Shown here: in pieces, positions 43,847-53,377 of the stretch
How the letters are laid out: each line of letters begins with the position of its first letter
Position numbering within the stretch: position 1 is the stretch's first letter
Source of the DNA: UBA961 sp014191195
GTDB taxonomy: Bacteria > Bacteroidota > Ignavibacteria > Kapaibacteriales > UBA961
NCBI GenBank assembly: GCA_964204605.1
Contig: OZ123195.1
Span: 186,001-250,000, forward strand
DNA length: 64,000 nucleotides
Reading direction: 5' to 3'
Translations under genes and position numbers: made by a program
Notes under the pieces: model-generated
What the model was told of the DNA's origin: nothing
The model's database searches: none
Seen by the model: only the letters and a program-made list of their open reading frames with translations

Positions 43847-44563
43847 ATGACAAATACCATGCAGTCCAAATATTCATGGATGAAGGGTTTTATTAGCATT
43901 GTTAAGAACCCCCATGAATTCGGAATGTCTGCTATAGAAGAACCATATAAAGTTCTTGTTGCAGCAAGTTTATTAGAAACTATAGCATCTATAAGTATTG
44001 CTTATTTACATAGGTTAAATCCAGTACTGATTAGCCAGAATATTGCAATGATGTCACCTTGGATGTCTAAAAAACAATTAGTAGGCTCTGAAAATGGGAT
44101 GCCATCAGTAGGAGAGCTTGATTTTAGCCAAGTTTTACTATCTACTCTTTTTACCTCATTTGTTGGAATACTTGCTTTTGGTGCTCTTTTAACTTTATTT
44201 CATTGGTTATTAGGCAAACAAAAAAAACCATTATATGAAATTACTGCTTTAGGTGCTTATGCCTCTGGATGCTATGCATTAGGTACATTAATAAATGGTT
44301 TGTTTCAGTTTCTTTTCTCAGATTTACGTTTTGGAATTCACGCTGGAATAGCAATTATCCCTACAGATCATCCATTTTTCTTTGCTGTATTAAGTAGAGT
44401 AAATGTCCTGTGGATTATGTCATATATCTTTGCATCTTATGCCATCGTAGGAAATGCATATGTTGAAAAAGTATTTGGACGTTATGTATCTGCTATAGTT
44501 ATTTCTATTATTATTTGTTGGTTTAGTCTATTCTCAAGTATTGGTTCTTATATTTCCAGATAA
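43847..44563 (+). CDS. Yip1-like multi-pass membrane protein
   Basis: 238 residues with a polar N-terminus (SWMKGFISIVKNPHEF), then five hydrophobic segments (about 40-60, 95-125, 135-160, 180-205, 215-235). The start, the spacing and the LGAYASGCYALGTL helix resemble Yip1-domain proteins, but the match is weak. No catalytic motif. It follows plsC by 6 bp and precedes manA by 7 bp, so it is part of one run of genes. Confidence 0.55.
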   Translation: MTNTMQSKYSWMKGFISIVKNPHEFGMSAIEEPYKVLVAASLLETIASISIAYLHRLNPVLISQNIAMMSPWMSKKQLVGSENGMPSVGELDFSQVLLSTLFTSFVGILAFGALLTLFHWLLGKQKKPLYEITALGAYASGCYALGTLINGLFQFLFSDLRFGIHAGIAIIPTDHPFFFAVLSRVNVLWIMSYIFASYAIVGNAYVEKVFGRYVSAIVISIIICWFSLFSSIGSYISR

Positions 44564-44570
44564 ATAGTCT

Positions 44571-45569
44571 ATGAGTGCAATCGATAACATATTTATTCCA
44601 TACCCCTTACAATTAAAATCAGCTTTATTTGAAAAAATATGGGGTGGTTCTGCAATTTCAGAATTGAAACAGCAAGCTGCAGATTCATTGCATATAGGAG
44701 AATCTTGGGAAATTTATTCTAAAAATTATATTTCACATGGAGCATATGCTGGATTAACATTGGAAGATTTAATCCAACAATATCCATCAGAAATGATTGG
44801 ATATAATCATAAGAATGGTGAATTTCCGCTACTTGTAAAATTGTTGGATGCCAGAGAATGGCTTTCAGTTCAAGTTCACCCTGATGATACTCTTGCGGAT
44901 GTTTTAGAAGATGAGCCAAGAGGAAAAACTGAATGTTGGTATATACTAAAAGCAGAGCCAGATGCTGAAATTATATATGGTTTAAAAAATGGTATTTCTA
45001 AACAACAATATCAATACGCGCTTAACTCTGGTAATGATATAGAGTTATTACATAAAGTGAAAGTGAAAAAGGGAGACTTTATCTTTGTTCCCGCTGGGAC
45101 GATTCATGCTATTGGCCCAGGAATTGTTTTATACGAATTACAACAAACAAGTGATACAACATATAGATTGTATGATTGGGATCGCCTTGGAATTGATGGT
45201 AATCCAAGAGAATTGCATATAGAAAAGGGAATTATTTCTATGATTGAATATGCTTCTAATAGTGCAAAAGTAGAGATTAATCCAATTGTACTTAAGCCAG
45301 GAATTATCAAAACAGAATTAATTTCTTCGCAGTACTTTTGTCTTACTCGATTTTCAATAGAACATGCTCATATAGAATGTTCATTACAGAATAAAGCAGG
45401 ACTGATTACTGTAATAGGTGATGAACCATTGATTCTACATACTAATCAAGGTGATTATATTATTAAATCAGGTTATAGTGCTTTTGTTCCTGCAGCTATC
45501 AAATCAATTGTCTGTAGTAATAATAGTGCGAAGAATACTGAATTTTTATTCGCTCAGCAAAACATATAG
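44571..45569 (+). CDS. manA: Mannose-6-phosphate isomerase, class I
   Basis: Zinc enzyme interconverting mannose-6-P and fructose-6-P, feeding GDP-sugar synthesis for surface glycans. 332 residues, short form as in Bacillus. Motifs: FEKIWGGSAISEL near the N-terminus, the zinc ligands in LSVQVHPDD, GKTECWYIL and VPAGTIHAIGPGI, then YRLYDWDR. Likely supplies precursors for the glycosyltransferases nearby. Confidence 0.92.
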   Translation: MSAIDNIFIPYPLQLKSALFEKIWGGSAISELKQQAADSLHIGESWEIYSKNYISHGAYAGLTLEDLIQQYPSEMIGYNHKNGEFPLLVKLLDAREWLSVQVHPDDTLADVLEDEPRGKTECWYILKAEPDAEIIYGLKNGISKQQYQYALNSGNDIELLHKVKVKKGDFIFVPAGTIHAIGPGIVLYELQQTSDTTYRLYDWDRLGIDGNPRELHIEKGIISMIEYASNSAKVEINPIVLKPGIIKTELISSQYFCLTRFSIEHAHIECSLQNKAGLITVIGDEPLILHTNQGDYIIKSGYSAFVPAAIKSIVCSNNSAKNTEFLFAQQNI

Positions 45570-45627
45570 CAGATAAAGTGCAAATCATTAGTTTGTATGA
45601 TACACTTTTACTTATCACCAAAAATAT

Positions 45628-46488
45628 ATGATTCCTCAAATTCTAGATGGTAAATTGCTTGCTAAGCAAACTGAGCACTCTCTTTCACAAAGAACTGCAC
45701 AACTTATCATGCAAAATCCAGGGCGTATTCCAATTTTGGCTACAATATTGGTTGGCAATGATCCATCTAGCGCAACATATGTAAAAATGAAAGGAAATGC
45801 ATGCAGAAGAATTGGAATGGATTCCTTGTGCATTGAATTAGATGAAAACACAACAACTCAACAATTAATAGACATAATAAAAGATCTTAATGCAAATCGA
45901 AATGTACATGGAATATTATTACAACATCCTGTTCCGTCTCACATAGATGAAAGACAATGTTTTGATACTATTGCATTAGAAAAGGATGTAGATGGAGTAA
46001 CTTGTTTAGGATATGGCCGTATGTCTATGAATATTGAAGCATATGGATCTGCTACTCCCCAAGGTATCATAACACTATTATCTCATTATGATATTCAATA
46101 TAAAGGAAAGCATGCAATTGTTTTGGGAAGAAGTCCTATACTTGGAAAACCTATGGCAGCAATGTTGCTGAATAAGGATTGTACTGTTACAATTTGTCAT
46201 TCTAGAACTCAAAATATTCAAGCACATATTCAACAAGCTGATATTTTGATAGCAGCGGTAGGAAAACCTTGTTTTGTTCAAACTGATTGGGTAAAACCAG
46301 GTGCTGTATTGGTAGATGCGGGTTATCATGCAGGTGGTATCGGAGATATACATCCAGATGCTTTTGCATTAAGCTCTGCATATACGCCAGTTCCTGGTGG
46401 AGTTGGCCCAATGACTATCAGCACTTTGATGTCTCAAACATTAAGTGCAGCCAAAAAAGCATTATCAATCAACCCTAGTTCTATCTAA
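45628..46488 (+). CDS. folD: Bifunctional methylenetetrahydrofolate dehydrogenase/cyclohydrolase
   Basis: Interconverts 5,10-methylene-THF and 10-formyl-THF for purine and fMet synthesis. 286 residues, full length. Motifs: YVKMKGNACRRIGM with the catalytic Lys, GILLQHPVPSHID, the dehydrogenase/cyclohydrolase KDVDGVTCLGYG, TPQGIITLL, NAD(P)-site VLGRSPILGKPMAAML, and PVPGGVGPMTISTL. Follows manA by 58 bp. Confidence 0.96.
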   Translation: MIPQILDGKLLAKQTEHSLSQRTAQLIMQNPGRIPILATILVGNDPSSATYVKMKGNACRRIGMDSLCIELDENTTTQQLIDIIKDLNANRNVHGILLQHPVPSHIDERQCFDTIALEKDVDGVTCLGYGRMSMNIEAYGSATPQGIITLLSHYDIQYKGKHAIVLGRSPILGKPMAAMLLNKDCTVTICHSRTQNIQAHIQQADILIAAVGKPCFVQTDWVKPGAVLVDAGYHAGGIGDIHPDAFALSSAYTPVPGGVGPMTISTLMSQTLSAAKKALSINPSSI

Positions 46489-46493
46489 TTATT

Positions 46494-46499
46494 AAGGAG
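46494..46499 (+). promoter_or_regulatory. Ribosome-binding site of the cobalamin adenosyltransferase gene
   Basis: AAGGAG, 7 nt before ATG 46507, a clear Shine-Dalgarno site in a window where most genes lack one. Confidence 0.65.
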
Positions 46500-46506
46500 A
46501 AGACAC

Positions 46507-47061
46507 ATGAAAATATATACCAAAACTGGTGATGATGGAACTACCGGTTTATTTGGTGGGACAAGAGTGAAAAAAAATTCTTTAAGAATAGATGCTTATG
46601 GAACTGTAGATGAGTTAAATGCAATTATTGGCATTGTATTAACACATTCTATGAATAAAGCAATATCTGAACATTTATTATCAATTTCATCTTTATTGTT
46701 TACCGTTGGATCAGATCTAGCTACTAGAAATGATTCAGTTTTTAGAGATAAAACACCACAGATATTACAAACACATATTTCTTTATTAGAACATCATATT
46801 GATTCATATCAAGCCGATTTACCTGAATTGAAATCATTTATTTTGCCTGGTGGAAGTTCAGCTGCAGCGCATCTTCATCATGCAAGAACAGTTTGCAGAA
46901 GGGCAGAACGTGCCGTAGTTGCTTTATCTGAAACAGAATTAATCAATGGAACAATTATTCAGTTTTTGAATAGGCTTTCTGATTATTTATTCGTGGCTTC
47001 TCGCTTAGTAAATTTTCATGAAGGAATAGACGATATTTTGTGGATTTCATCAGAAATCTAA
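46507..47061 (+). CDS. Cob(I)alamin adenosyltransferase, PduO type
   Basis: Transfers adenosyl from ATP to cobalamin to make coenzyme B12. 184 residues, a single PduO/MMAB domain: YTKTGDDGTTGLFGGTRV with the ATP-binding loop, AYGTVDELNAIIG, HHARTVCRRAERAVVAL and FLNRLSDYLFVASR. The organism thus uses or salvages B12; no B12-dependent enzyme is in the window. Follows folD by 18 bp. Confidence 0.94.
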   Translation: MKIYTKTGDDGTTGLFGGTRVKKNSLRIDAYGTVDELNAIIGIVLTHSMNKAISEHLLSISSLLFTVGSDLATRNDSVFRDKTPQILQTHISLLEHHIDSYQADLPELKSFILPGGSSAAAHLHHARTVCRRAERAVVALSETELINGTIIQFLNRLSDYLFVASRLVNFHEGIDDILWISSEI

Positions 47062-47089
47062 TTTATACTCATTTTTACAGGATATATTC

Positions 47090-47284
47090 ATGAAGAATAT
47101 TTCAATTATTGCTTTAGTTATCGCATTTATGGTCCAGATTGGTAATGTTCAAGCCAATCCTGGCAAATGTAAACCAAAATGTGCTCCAAAGTCTGCTTGT
47201 ACGCCAAAAAGTGATTGCGCGCCAAAGCATTCTAAGAAAGGAAAAAAACATCACAAAGCTTCAAATCTTTGTAATCCTAAATAA
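47090..47284 (+). CDS. Small secreted Cys/Lys/Pro-rich protein, function unknown
   Basis: 64 residues. A Sec signal peptide (MKNISIIALVIAFMVQIGNVQA, cleavage after QA) leaves a mature part of about 42 residues with five Cys and many Lys and Pro. It contains imperfect repeats CAPKS / CTPKSD / CAPKH, then a run of Lys and His and a final CNPK. Cys/His content suggests metal binding or disulfide crosslinks. No known family is recognised. It has its own terminator and lies between the adenosyltransferase and a DUF6969-like gene. Confidence 0.7.
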   Translation: MKNISIIALVIAFMVQIGNVQANPGKCKPKCAPKSACTPKSDCAPKHSKKGKKHHKASNLCNPK

Positions 47285-47304
47285 TATATATACATGATAT
47301 TGAT

Positions 47305-47338
47305 AGCGCTGTTGAATATATTCAAGGGCGCTTTTTTT
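47305..47338 (+). terminator. Intrinsic terminator after the small secreted protein gene
   Basis: AGCGC / GCGCT stem extended by TTGAA / TTCAA pairing, followed by seven T. It lies about 20 bp beyond the stop. Confidence 0.82.
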
Positions 47339-47355
47339 ATACTATATGGTAATAT

Positions 47356-48021
47356 ATGAAACGTCGTACTTTTTTATCGTTTCTAGCATATTCTGCTACT
47401 TTCACCCACTTAATTGGAAAGCAAACATATATATTCCAAAATTCCGAAAGGGCTAAGGCATTATCGGATGCTGGTAATGTACTGTTAGCATTGCAAAAAC
47501 AGAAAAAGAATGTCATATCTTTAGTATTACAGGGCAGAAAATTTAAAAGAAATGTTGATCATCATTATCCTCATCCAAAAGGTGTGCATGATGAAAGTTC
47601 TGGATATAGAGTATTTTTTCATGGACATCGTAATGGAGAATATGGACATTTCCATACTTTCATATATCATCCAAAAGGATATACCCATTTATTAATGATA
47701 TCATTAGATAAATCTGGAATGCCAATCATGATGAGCACATTAAATCAGTGGGTAACAAATGATGTCCATTTGGATGAACAAGAAATGATTGAAGCATATA
47801 GTAATTTTTCGATGGATCCAGGTTTGTTTCCTGATAAAAGAAGCTACTATTTTTTATCATATTTACTAAAAGGGTACAAAACAGAAATTATCACCTTGAT
47901 GAAAGAAAGAACATTAGCTTTACGTTCATATTTTGATATTAATGGAAAAAACCCTGATACAGATGAAAATCTGGAAATATTATCTTCATTTCATATACAT
48001 ACATCAGATTTAGGAGTCTAG
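47356..48021 (+). CDS. DUF6969-like protein with twin-arginine-type N-terminus
   Basis: 221 residues. MKRRTFLSFLAYSATF is a twin-arginine-like signal, so export in folded form is likely. The central part RVFFHGHRNGEYGHFHTF and the following LLMISLDKSGMPIMM and LNQWVTND resemble what I recall of the DUF6969 family; this is from memory and should be searched. The clustered His residues suggest metal binding. It starts 18 bp after a terminator and its stop is 3 bp from hutI, so the two are probably co-transcribed. Confidence 0.6.
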   Translation: MKRRTFLSFLAYSATFTHLIGKQTYIFQNSERAKALSDAGNVLLALQKQKKNVISLVLQGRKFKRNVDHHYPHPKGVHDESSGYRVFFHGHRNGEYGHFHTFIYHPKGYTHLLMISLDKSGMPIMMSTLNQWVTNDVHLDEQEMIEAYSNFSMDPGLFPDKRSYYFLSYLLKGYKTEIITLMKERTLALRSYFDINGKNPDTDENLEILSSFHIHTSDLGV

Positions 48022-48024
48022 TGA

Positions 48025-49266
48025 ATGAAAAAGACTCTCATCAGAAATATTGGAACTTTACTTACATGCTCTTCTAAAATTCTTGGTGCACCAAATATTC
48101 TGGATTCTATGGGTGACTTATCTATTATCAATAATGCAGCAATGCTATATGATGAAGATATTCTGTGGATTGGTACAGAATCTTCTTTGCCAAATGATAT
48201 GGTTTATGATGAATTAGTTGATGCACAAGGACAAGTAATTATGCCTGGCTTTGTAGATTCTCATACACATTGCGTTTTTGCAGGTAATAGAGCAGATGAA
48301 TTTGCCAGAAGATTAAGAGGTGTTTCTTATCAGACGATTGCTGCTGAAGGCGGTGGTATATTAAATACAGTGCATGCAGTTAGGGCTGCATCAATTGAGC
48401 AATTAGCTGATCAAGGAATTGTTCTAGCATTGAATGCGATGAAACATGGAACAACAACTATAGAAATGAAAAGTGGATATGGCCTTACTCTTGAATCGGA
48501 ACTTACATTATTAAAAGCTATTAAAGTGGTAAGTCAAGAAGTTCCTTTGCGAGTTATTTCTACATTTTTAGGTGCTCATGATATTCCACCTGAATATAGA
48601 CATAAGCCAGAATTATATGTAGATATCATATGTAAAGAAATGTTGCCTGCTGTAAAGGAAGAACAATTAGCAGAGTTTTGTGATGTATTTACCGATACTG
48701 GCTACTTTACCATTATGCAATCGGAAAAAATACTTAATACCGCAATAGAATTAGGGTTTAAGATTAAAGTCCATGCCGATGAGTTAAGTCCATTCGGAGC
48801 AGCCGAAATGGCAGGTTCGTTAAAAGCTGTTTCAGCAGACCACTTACTATATATTAGCCAAAATGGAATAGAGGCTATGATTAAAAATGGATGTATCGGT
48901 ACATTATTACCTGGTACTGCTTATACTCTAAAATTACCTTATGCACCTGCAAGACATATGATAGATAGTGGAATGACAATTGCCTTGGCTTCAGACTGTA
49001 ATCCGGGATCATGTTTTACAGAAAATATGCAAATAATTCTATCTTTGGCTTCTACAAATATGGGGATGTCTATTGAAGAAGCAATTATGGCTTCAACTCT
49101 ACACGGCGCATTTGCATTGAATATAGGGGATAAGTGCGGAAGCTTAGAAATAGGGAAAAGTGCTGATTTTCATATACTGAATACTGACAAATATCCAGAA
49201 TTACTGTATCATTTTGGTATTAATCACACACAAAATGTATGGATTAAAGGCAAAAAAGTTGTCTGA
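48025..49266 (+). CDS. hutI: Imidazolonepropionase
   Basis: Hydrolyses imidazolonepropionate to formiminoglutamate in histidine degradation. Amidohydrolase fold, 413 residues. Motifs: MPGFVDSHTHCVFAGNRADEFARRLRG metal site, AAEGGGI, EMKSGYGLTLESEL, FLGAHDIPPEY, KVHADELSPFGAAE, SADHL and SDCNPGSCFTENM. The other hut genes are not in the window. It ends flush against the convergent SPOR gene (no spacer). Confidence 0.95.
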   Translation: MKKTLIRNIGTLLTCSSKILGAPNILDSMGDLSIINNAAMLYDEDILWIGTESSLPNDMVYDELVDAQGQVIMPGFVDSHTHCVFAGNRADEFARRLRGVSYQTIAAEGGGILNTVHAVRAASIEQLADQGIVLALNAMKHGTTTIEMKSGYGLTLESELTLLKAIKVVSQEVPLRVISTFLGAHDIPPEYRHKPELYVDIICKEMLPAVKEEQLAEFCDVFTDTGYFTIMQSEKILNTAIELGFKIKVHADELSPFGAAEMAGSLKAVSADHLLYISQNGIEAMIKNGCIGTLLPGTAYTLKLPYAPARHMIDSGMTIALASDCNPGSCFTENMQIILSLASTNMGMSIEEAIMASTLHGAFALNIGDKCGSLEIGKSADFHILNTDKYPELLYHFGINHTQNVWIKGKKVV

Positions 49267-50205
49267 TTATGGCTTTTGAATGATAAGTGGGCTACAATTA
49301 CATTGTTCCTTAACAATTTCAATTGCATCTTCTGCATTCTTTTTTGACTTATATTCCCCAATTGATACTACATATCGCATAGATCCATCAGCAAGTTTTC
49401 TTTCTATAACTGAACACCGCAATCTTTTTTGTGTATAATCTGCTAACTCTGTTTCTGCAGCTTTAGAAGTTTTAAATACTCCTACCTGAAGCGTGAATAT
49501 TGTTTCTGATTTACCAGACTTTACAATTTCAGCAGCTACTAATTTTTTTGAAGAAGACGAAACACTATCAGATTTAGAAGATTTACCATCACTTGACTTT
49601 ATACTGGTTTCAGTTTTACTAGTAGAATTCTTGCTTGTTGATTTTGTAATGACCGATGAATCAATTCCTTTCTTTTCTGGAATACTTTTAGAATTAGATA
49701 GTTGGCTTATTACTTTACTTTTAGGCTCTGAGCCTTCAACAGTAAATTTACCTGCTCCAACAGTTGCTCTTATCAAATCATAAGCACTTAAAAGAAATTC
49801 AGATTGAGGGTAATTTTTACGATAATTTTGTAATTCAGCTCTTGCTCTATTAGTATCCCTTTTCATTGTATAATAATGAACTATTCTCCATTGTGCATCA
49901 TCGGCCCATTCACAATCGGGTTTCCCATTAACAATCTTTTGATAAATAGGTAAAGATTTATTCAAATCTTCTAATACAGACGCATGTAAAAACTTTATAC
50001 CTGGATCTTCAGGAAATTCGGCTAATAAATCTGGTAACTCTTTTTTAACGTCATCTATTTTACCCATTGCAACTAATTGCAATCTATTCCTAACAATAGA
50101 AGCTTGGCTATATGCGGTATTATCTGCTGCTAAAAATCCGATACATGAACACACCAAAAGTAGTATTCTTAGACTATGAACAGTTGATAATATTGAAGCA
50201 TTCAT
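49267..50205 (-). CDS. SPOR-domain periplasmic protein with TPR-like repeats
   Basis: 312 residues. N-terminal signal or anchor (about 12-30), a TPR-like helical region (about 38-160) with NKSLPIYQKIV and ARAELQNYRKNYPQSEF, a Ser/Lys/Thr-rich linker (about 175-240), and a C-terminal SPOR domain (about 245-310: FTLQVGVFKTSKAAETE, YVVSIGEYKSKKNAEDAI) that binds denuded septal peptidoglycan. Likely a cell-division or wall-remodelling factor. It is 129 bp downstream of murG. Confidence 0.82.
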   Translation of the reverse strand: MNASILSTVHSLRILLLVCSCIGFLAADNTAYSQASIVRNRLQLVAMGKIDDVKKELPDLLAEFPEDPGIKFLHASVLEDLNKSLPIYQKIVNGKPDCEWADDAQWRIVHYYTMKRDTNRARAELQNYRKNYPQSEFLLSAYDLIRATVGAGKFTVEGSEPKSKVISQLSNSKSIPEKKGIDSSVITKSTSKNSTSKTETSIKSSDGKSSKSDSVSSSSKKLVAAEIVKSGKSETIFTLQVGVFKTSKAAETELADYTQKRLRCSVIERKLADGSMRYVVSIGEYKSKKNAEDAIEIVKEQCNCSPLIIQKP

Positions 50206-50334
50206 TTGTTTGTCCTAAACGTTCTAAAGAAATAGATATATAATTACATCTTCAATCAAATTACCCTACTTTTATGCCAATTTTTAAAAATATATAGTAG
50301 AATTATAAAAACTAAGAAATAATAGGATAATATT

Positions 50335-51441
50335 TCAATATTTCAATAATAAAGTCTCAATTAAATCAGCAGTTTTTGTTGTAGCTAAAGGTTTACTCAT
50401 CAAAGTTGCATTATAGCTCATAGATTCTAATAATTCCGGATTATTAACATATCGATTAATAATGTATTCTAGTTCAGTTTCTAATGCATTGTCATGCACT
50501 GATAGTGCTGCTCCATGAATTTCCATTACATGTGCATTTTCTTCTTGTTCATTATTAGCTGCCCCAGGTAAAGGAATAAGAATGGATGGTTTTCCGCATA
50601 CAGCTAATTCAGCAACTGTTCCACCACCAGATCTACAAATCACTAGATCTGCGGCGGCATAGGCAGAAATCATATCGTCGATAAATGGAAGTGTATGAAT
50701 ATTTGGTGGTAAATCAACTGGAACTGAAAAAGATGTTCCAGTTTGCCAAAGAACTTGAATTGAATTCTTTTCAAAAAAATCTATATGCTTAACTACTGCA
50801 TGATTTATAGATCTTGCACCCAATGAGCCACCAAAAATGAGAATTGTTTTCATCTCTGGATTAAAACCAAAAATTTGCGCTGCTTTTTCTTTTGTAGGTT
50901 TTATTTCTAAAAAAGAAGCTCTTAATGGATTGCCCAGATGATGAATAGAGTGTTGAACTTTTTTAGAAAAATATGAAGAAGTTTCTTCAAATGCAGTGAT
51001 AATGAAAGTGGCAATGCGAGATAAAAAAAGATTTGTTCGACCAGGCTTCGCATTCGGTTCGATAATAATTAATGGAATATTATGAAGTCTGGCTAGCAGC
51101 CCAGCTGGAAAACTAATATAGTTGCCACCACAGATAATACAGGAAGGTGGAAAATCTTTAACAATAGAGAGAAGTTCTCTATATGCATGTAAGAGTATAA
51201 ATGGGATAGAAAATAGAGAAGAAGAAAGACCTCTAAATCCTTTTAGACTATTCATAGGACGAAATTCATAGCCTTTAGATGGTATGATCGTAGCCTCAAT
51301 TCTATCTGGACTACCAGTAAAAATAGTTTGCAGAGTAGGATTTCTTTTTTGAAGTTCTTCGATAATAGCAATTGCTGGGAACAAATCTCCGCCTGTTCCT
51401 CCGGCAGCAATCAATATTCTTTTAATAGAAACTGAATTCAT
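50335..51441 (-). CDS. murG: UDP-N-acetylglucosamine transferase MurG
   Basis: Converts lipid I to lipid II at the inner membrane. 368 residues. Motifs: GGTGGDLFPAIAIIEEL (acceptor site), ICGGNYISFPAGLLA, GGSLGARSINHAV and the donor-site CRSGGGTVAELAVCGKPSILIPLP. It is separate from other mur genes, and follows the TIGR01777 epimerase by 11 bp, so it is the last gene of a mixed minus-strand run. Confidence 0.95.
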   Translation of the reverse strand: MNSVSIKRILIAAGGTGGDLFPAIAIIEELQKRNPTLQTIFTGSPDRIEATIIPSKGYEFRPMNSLKGFRGLSSSLFSIPFILLHAYRELLSIVKDFPPSCIICGGNYISFPAGLLARLHNIPLIIIEPNAKPGRTNLFLSRIATFIITAFEETSSYFSKKVQHSIHHLGNPLRASFLEIKPTKEKAAQIFGFNPEMKTILIFGGSLGARSINHAVVKHIDFFEKNSIQVLWQTGTSFSVPVDLPPNIHTLPFIDDMISAYAAADLVICRSGGGTVAELAVCGKPSILIPLPGAANNEQEENAHVMEIHGAALSVHDNALETELEYIINRYVNNPELLESMSYNATLMSKPLATTKTADLIETLLLKY

Positions 51442-51452
51442 AAATACATAAG

Positions 51453-52373
51453 TTATTGAGACAGTAAATCAATTAATGCTTCTTTGCAATCTTTAAATTC
51501 ATATACGAAGCCACTTTGTATAGTTCGTGAAGGATGAACATTCTGTCCGCCAGTTGCGATGATTGCTCCCTCTCCCATTAAGATGGATAAAGCAATATCT
51601 GGAACCGAAAGCCAGGAAGGACGATGAAGAACTTGTGCTAAAATAGAACTGAAATCACCCATTGTGATAGGTTGAGGCGCTGTTAAATTGTATATTCCGT
51701 GCACATGAAAGTTTTCTAAGCTATAGATAATAAATGCAATTAGATCATGAGGATGAATCCATGATAGCCATTGATTACCATCTCCAATAGGGCCACCTAG
51801 ATACAATTTAAAAGCAGGTAACATTTTGGATAAAGCACCTTCATTTGGATCTAAAACTACACCTATCCTTCCAATAATTACTCTTGTGTTTCCGGATGCT
51901 AACAATGCTTGTTTTTCCCATTCAATACAAACATCAGCTAAAAAGCCAGATCCAAAAGATGAGTTTTCGTCAAAAATAGTTGTGCCTGAATCTGATCCAT
52001 ATATACCAATTGCAGATGCCGAAAAAAATATCTCAGGAGGATTTTCAGCATTATTAATAGCTTTAACTAATCCAATAGTGCCATTTTTTCTACTTTCCAT
52101 AATGCTCTTTTTTCTGTCATCATTCCAGCGCTTGGCTACTGATTCTCCTGCTAAATTTATGACAGCATAAGCACCATTGATATATTCTTCACATTCGGCA
52201 GACATATTTTGTTCTGCATTCCATTGGACGGCTTCTTTTATATATGGCAGGCTGCGTTTAGTTTTTTCAGGTGATCTAGAGAAAGCAATGATATCAAAGC
52301 CTTTTTCAGATAATAGCCTTGTTAACTTTTTTCCAATAAATCCAGAGGCTCCTGTGATAACAATTCTATGCAT
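51453..52373 (-). CDS. TIGR01777 (YfcH/SDR39U1) epimerase-like protein
   Basis: 306 residues, extended SDR fold: VITGASGFIGKKLTRLLSEKG NAD(P) turn, RSPEKTKRSL, AVINLAGESVAKRWNDDRKK, SASAIGIYG, GRIGVVLDP and LYLGGPIGDGNQWLSWIHPHDLI, all typical of TIGR01777 proteins, whose substrate is unknown. ATG at 52373 (MHRIVITG) is preferred over 52385 because it sets the usual family N-terminus. The gene overlaps the flavin reductase by 8-20 bp depending on the start. Confidence 0.87.
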   Translation of the reverse strand: MHRIVITGASGFIGKKLTRLLSEKGFDIIAFSRSPEKTKRSLPYIKEAVQWNAEQNMSAECEEYINGAYAVINLAGESVAKRWNDDRKKSIMESRKNGTIGLVKAINNAENPPEIFFSASAIGIYGSDSGTTIFDENSSFGSGFLADVCIEWEKQALLASGNTRVIIGRIGVVLDPNEGALSKMLPAFKLYLGGPIGDGNQWLSWIHPHDLIAFIIYSLENFHVHGIYNLTAPQPITMGDFSSILAQVLHRPSWLSVPDIALSILMGEGAIIATGGQNVHPSRTIQSGFVYEFKDCKEALIDLLSQ

Positions 52374-53019
52374 CAGGGGCTCCATTTATAGTAAGTAAAG
52401 ACTCAATAGATTTTCCTGGCCTAGCATAATTATATCTATCATATGGTATAGTTGAATAATATGCATCTAATCCAGCTACAGTTAAAGTTCCTGCTTTATA
52501 TAAGTCTACAAATCCATCTGAGGAAACACAGTTATCGGGGGAATGAATTTGAATGATTTCGCCGATGATCAAATTGGTATGATTGATATCTAAATGTATA
52601 TGTTGTCTGTACTTCATTAAGAACTTTATTCTACTCTCTCCAATAAATGGAGCTGGAAAACCAGAATCTTCCACTGTAAAACCACATGCATCAAATTCAG
52701 AATCAGTATCCGAGAATGTAGCACTTGCCAAATGAGCTTGTGGCATCATTAAAGAATGAACGTGGTTAATAGTATAATATCCTTGTTGCAGAATGTTTTC
52801 GAGGGTATGTCTTCTTACAGAATCTGGTCGTATAATCATTCCTAATAAAGCTGGGGATGCTCCTAGATGAACAATAGAATTAAATACTGCAAGATTATGA
52901 ATACCACTTGTGTTTTGAGTGCCAATTAATGCCAAAGATTTAAATCCAGATATTGAATTTAAATAAGTGGATCTATATCGTTCTTCCATTAATGGAAAAT
53001 CCGTGGCAGATAGTATCAT
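52366..53019 (-). CDS. Flavin reductase-like FMN-binding split-barrel protein
   Basis: 217 residues. Split beta-barrel flavin reductase domain: FKSLALIGTQNTSGIHNLAVFNS, SPALLGMIIRPDSVRRHTLENI, GYYTINHV, FLMKYRQHIHLDINHTNLIIGEI. Probably reduces FMN or binds it as a redox cofactor; partner unknown. It overlaps the start of the epimerase gene and follows the rhodanese gene by 34 bp. Confidence 0.82.
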   Translation of the reverse strand: MILSATDFPLMEERYRSTYLNSISGFKSLALIGTQNTSGIHNLAVFNSIVHLGASPALLGMIIRPDSVRRHTLENILQQGYYTINHVHSLMMPQAHLASATFSDTDSEFDACGFTVEDSGFPAPFIGESRIKFLMKYRQHIHLDINHTNLIIGEIIQIHSPDNCVSSDGFVDLYKAGTLTVAGLDAYYSTIPYDRYNYARPGKSIESLLTINGAPDA

Positions 53020-53053
53020 AGTTTAGTGCAATTGTAGGTTAAGAATTGACATA

Positions 53054-53350
53054 TTATTTCCAATCGAGCATACCACCAAGTAGATTTACTACTTTATAAC
53101 CTCTAGCATAAAGATATTCACATGCTTTTGCACTTCGGCCACCACTTCTGCAATACATGATAATCTCATGCTCTTTAAAATGCTCTAATTCCTCGATTCT
53201 AGTAGGTAAAGTGTCTAAAGGAATCAGCATAGAATGTGGAATATTACTTTCCACATGTTCTTCTGGTAAACGAACATCTATCAATACAGGCATTTCGCCT
53301 ATATCTAAACGTAATTTTAGCTCTTCTGGAGTAATGGTTGCATAGCTCAT
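53054..53350 (-). CDS. Single-domain rhodanese-like sulfurtransferase
   Basis: 98 residues. Contains VLIDVRLPEEH and the active-site loop CRSGGRS with Cys67, then GYKVVNLLGGMLDW. A persulfide carrier in the cytoplasm is likely (PspE/GlpE-like but without signal peptide). It is 27 bp after the IgGFc/barrel gene and 34 bp before the flavin reductase, on the same strand. Confidence 0.9.
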   Translation of the reverse strand: MSYATITPEELKLRLDIGEMPVLIDVRLPEEHVESNIPHSMLIPLDTLPTRIEELEHFKEHEIIMYCRSGGRSAKACEYLYARGYKVVNLLGGMLDWK

Positions 53351-53377
53351 AAGTAAGTCCTTAATTACTTTTTTACA

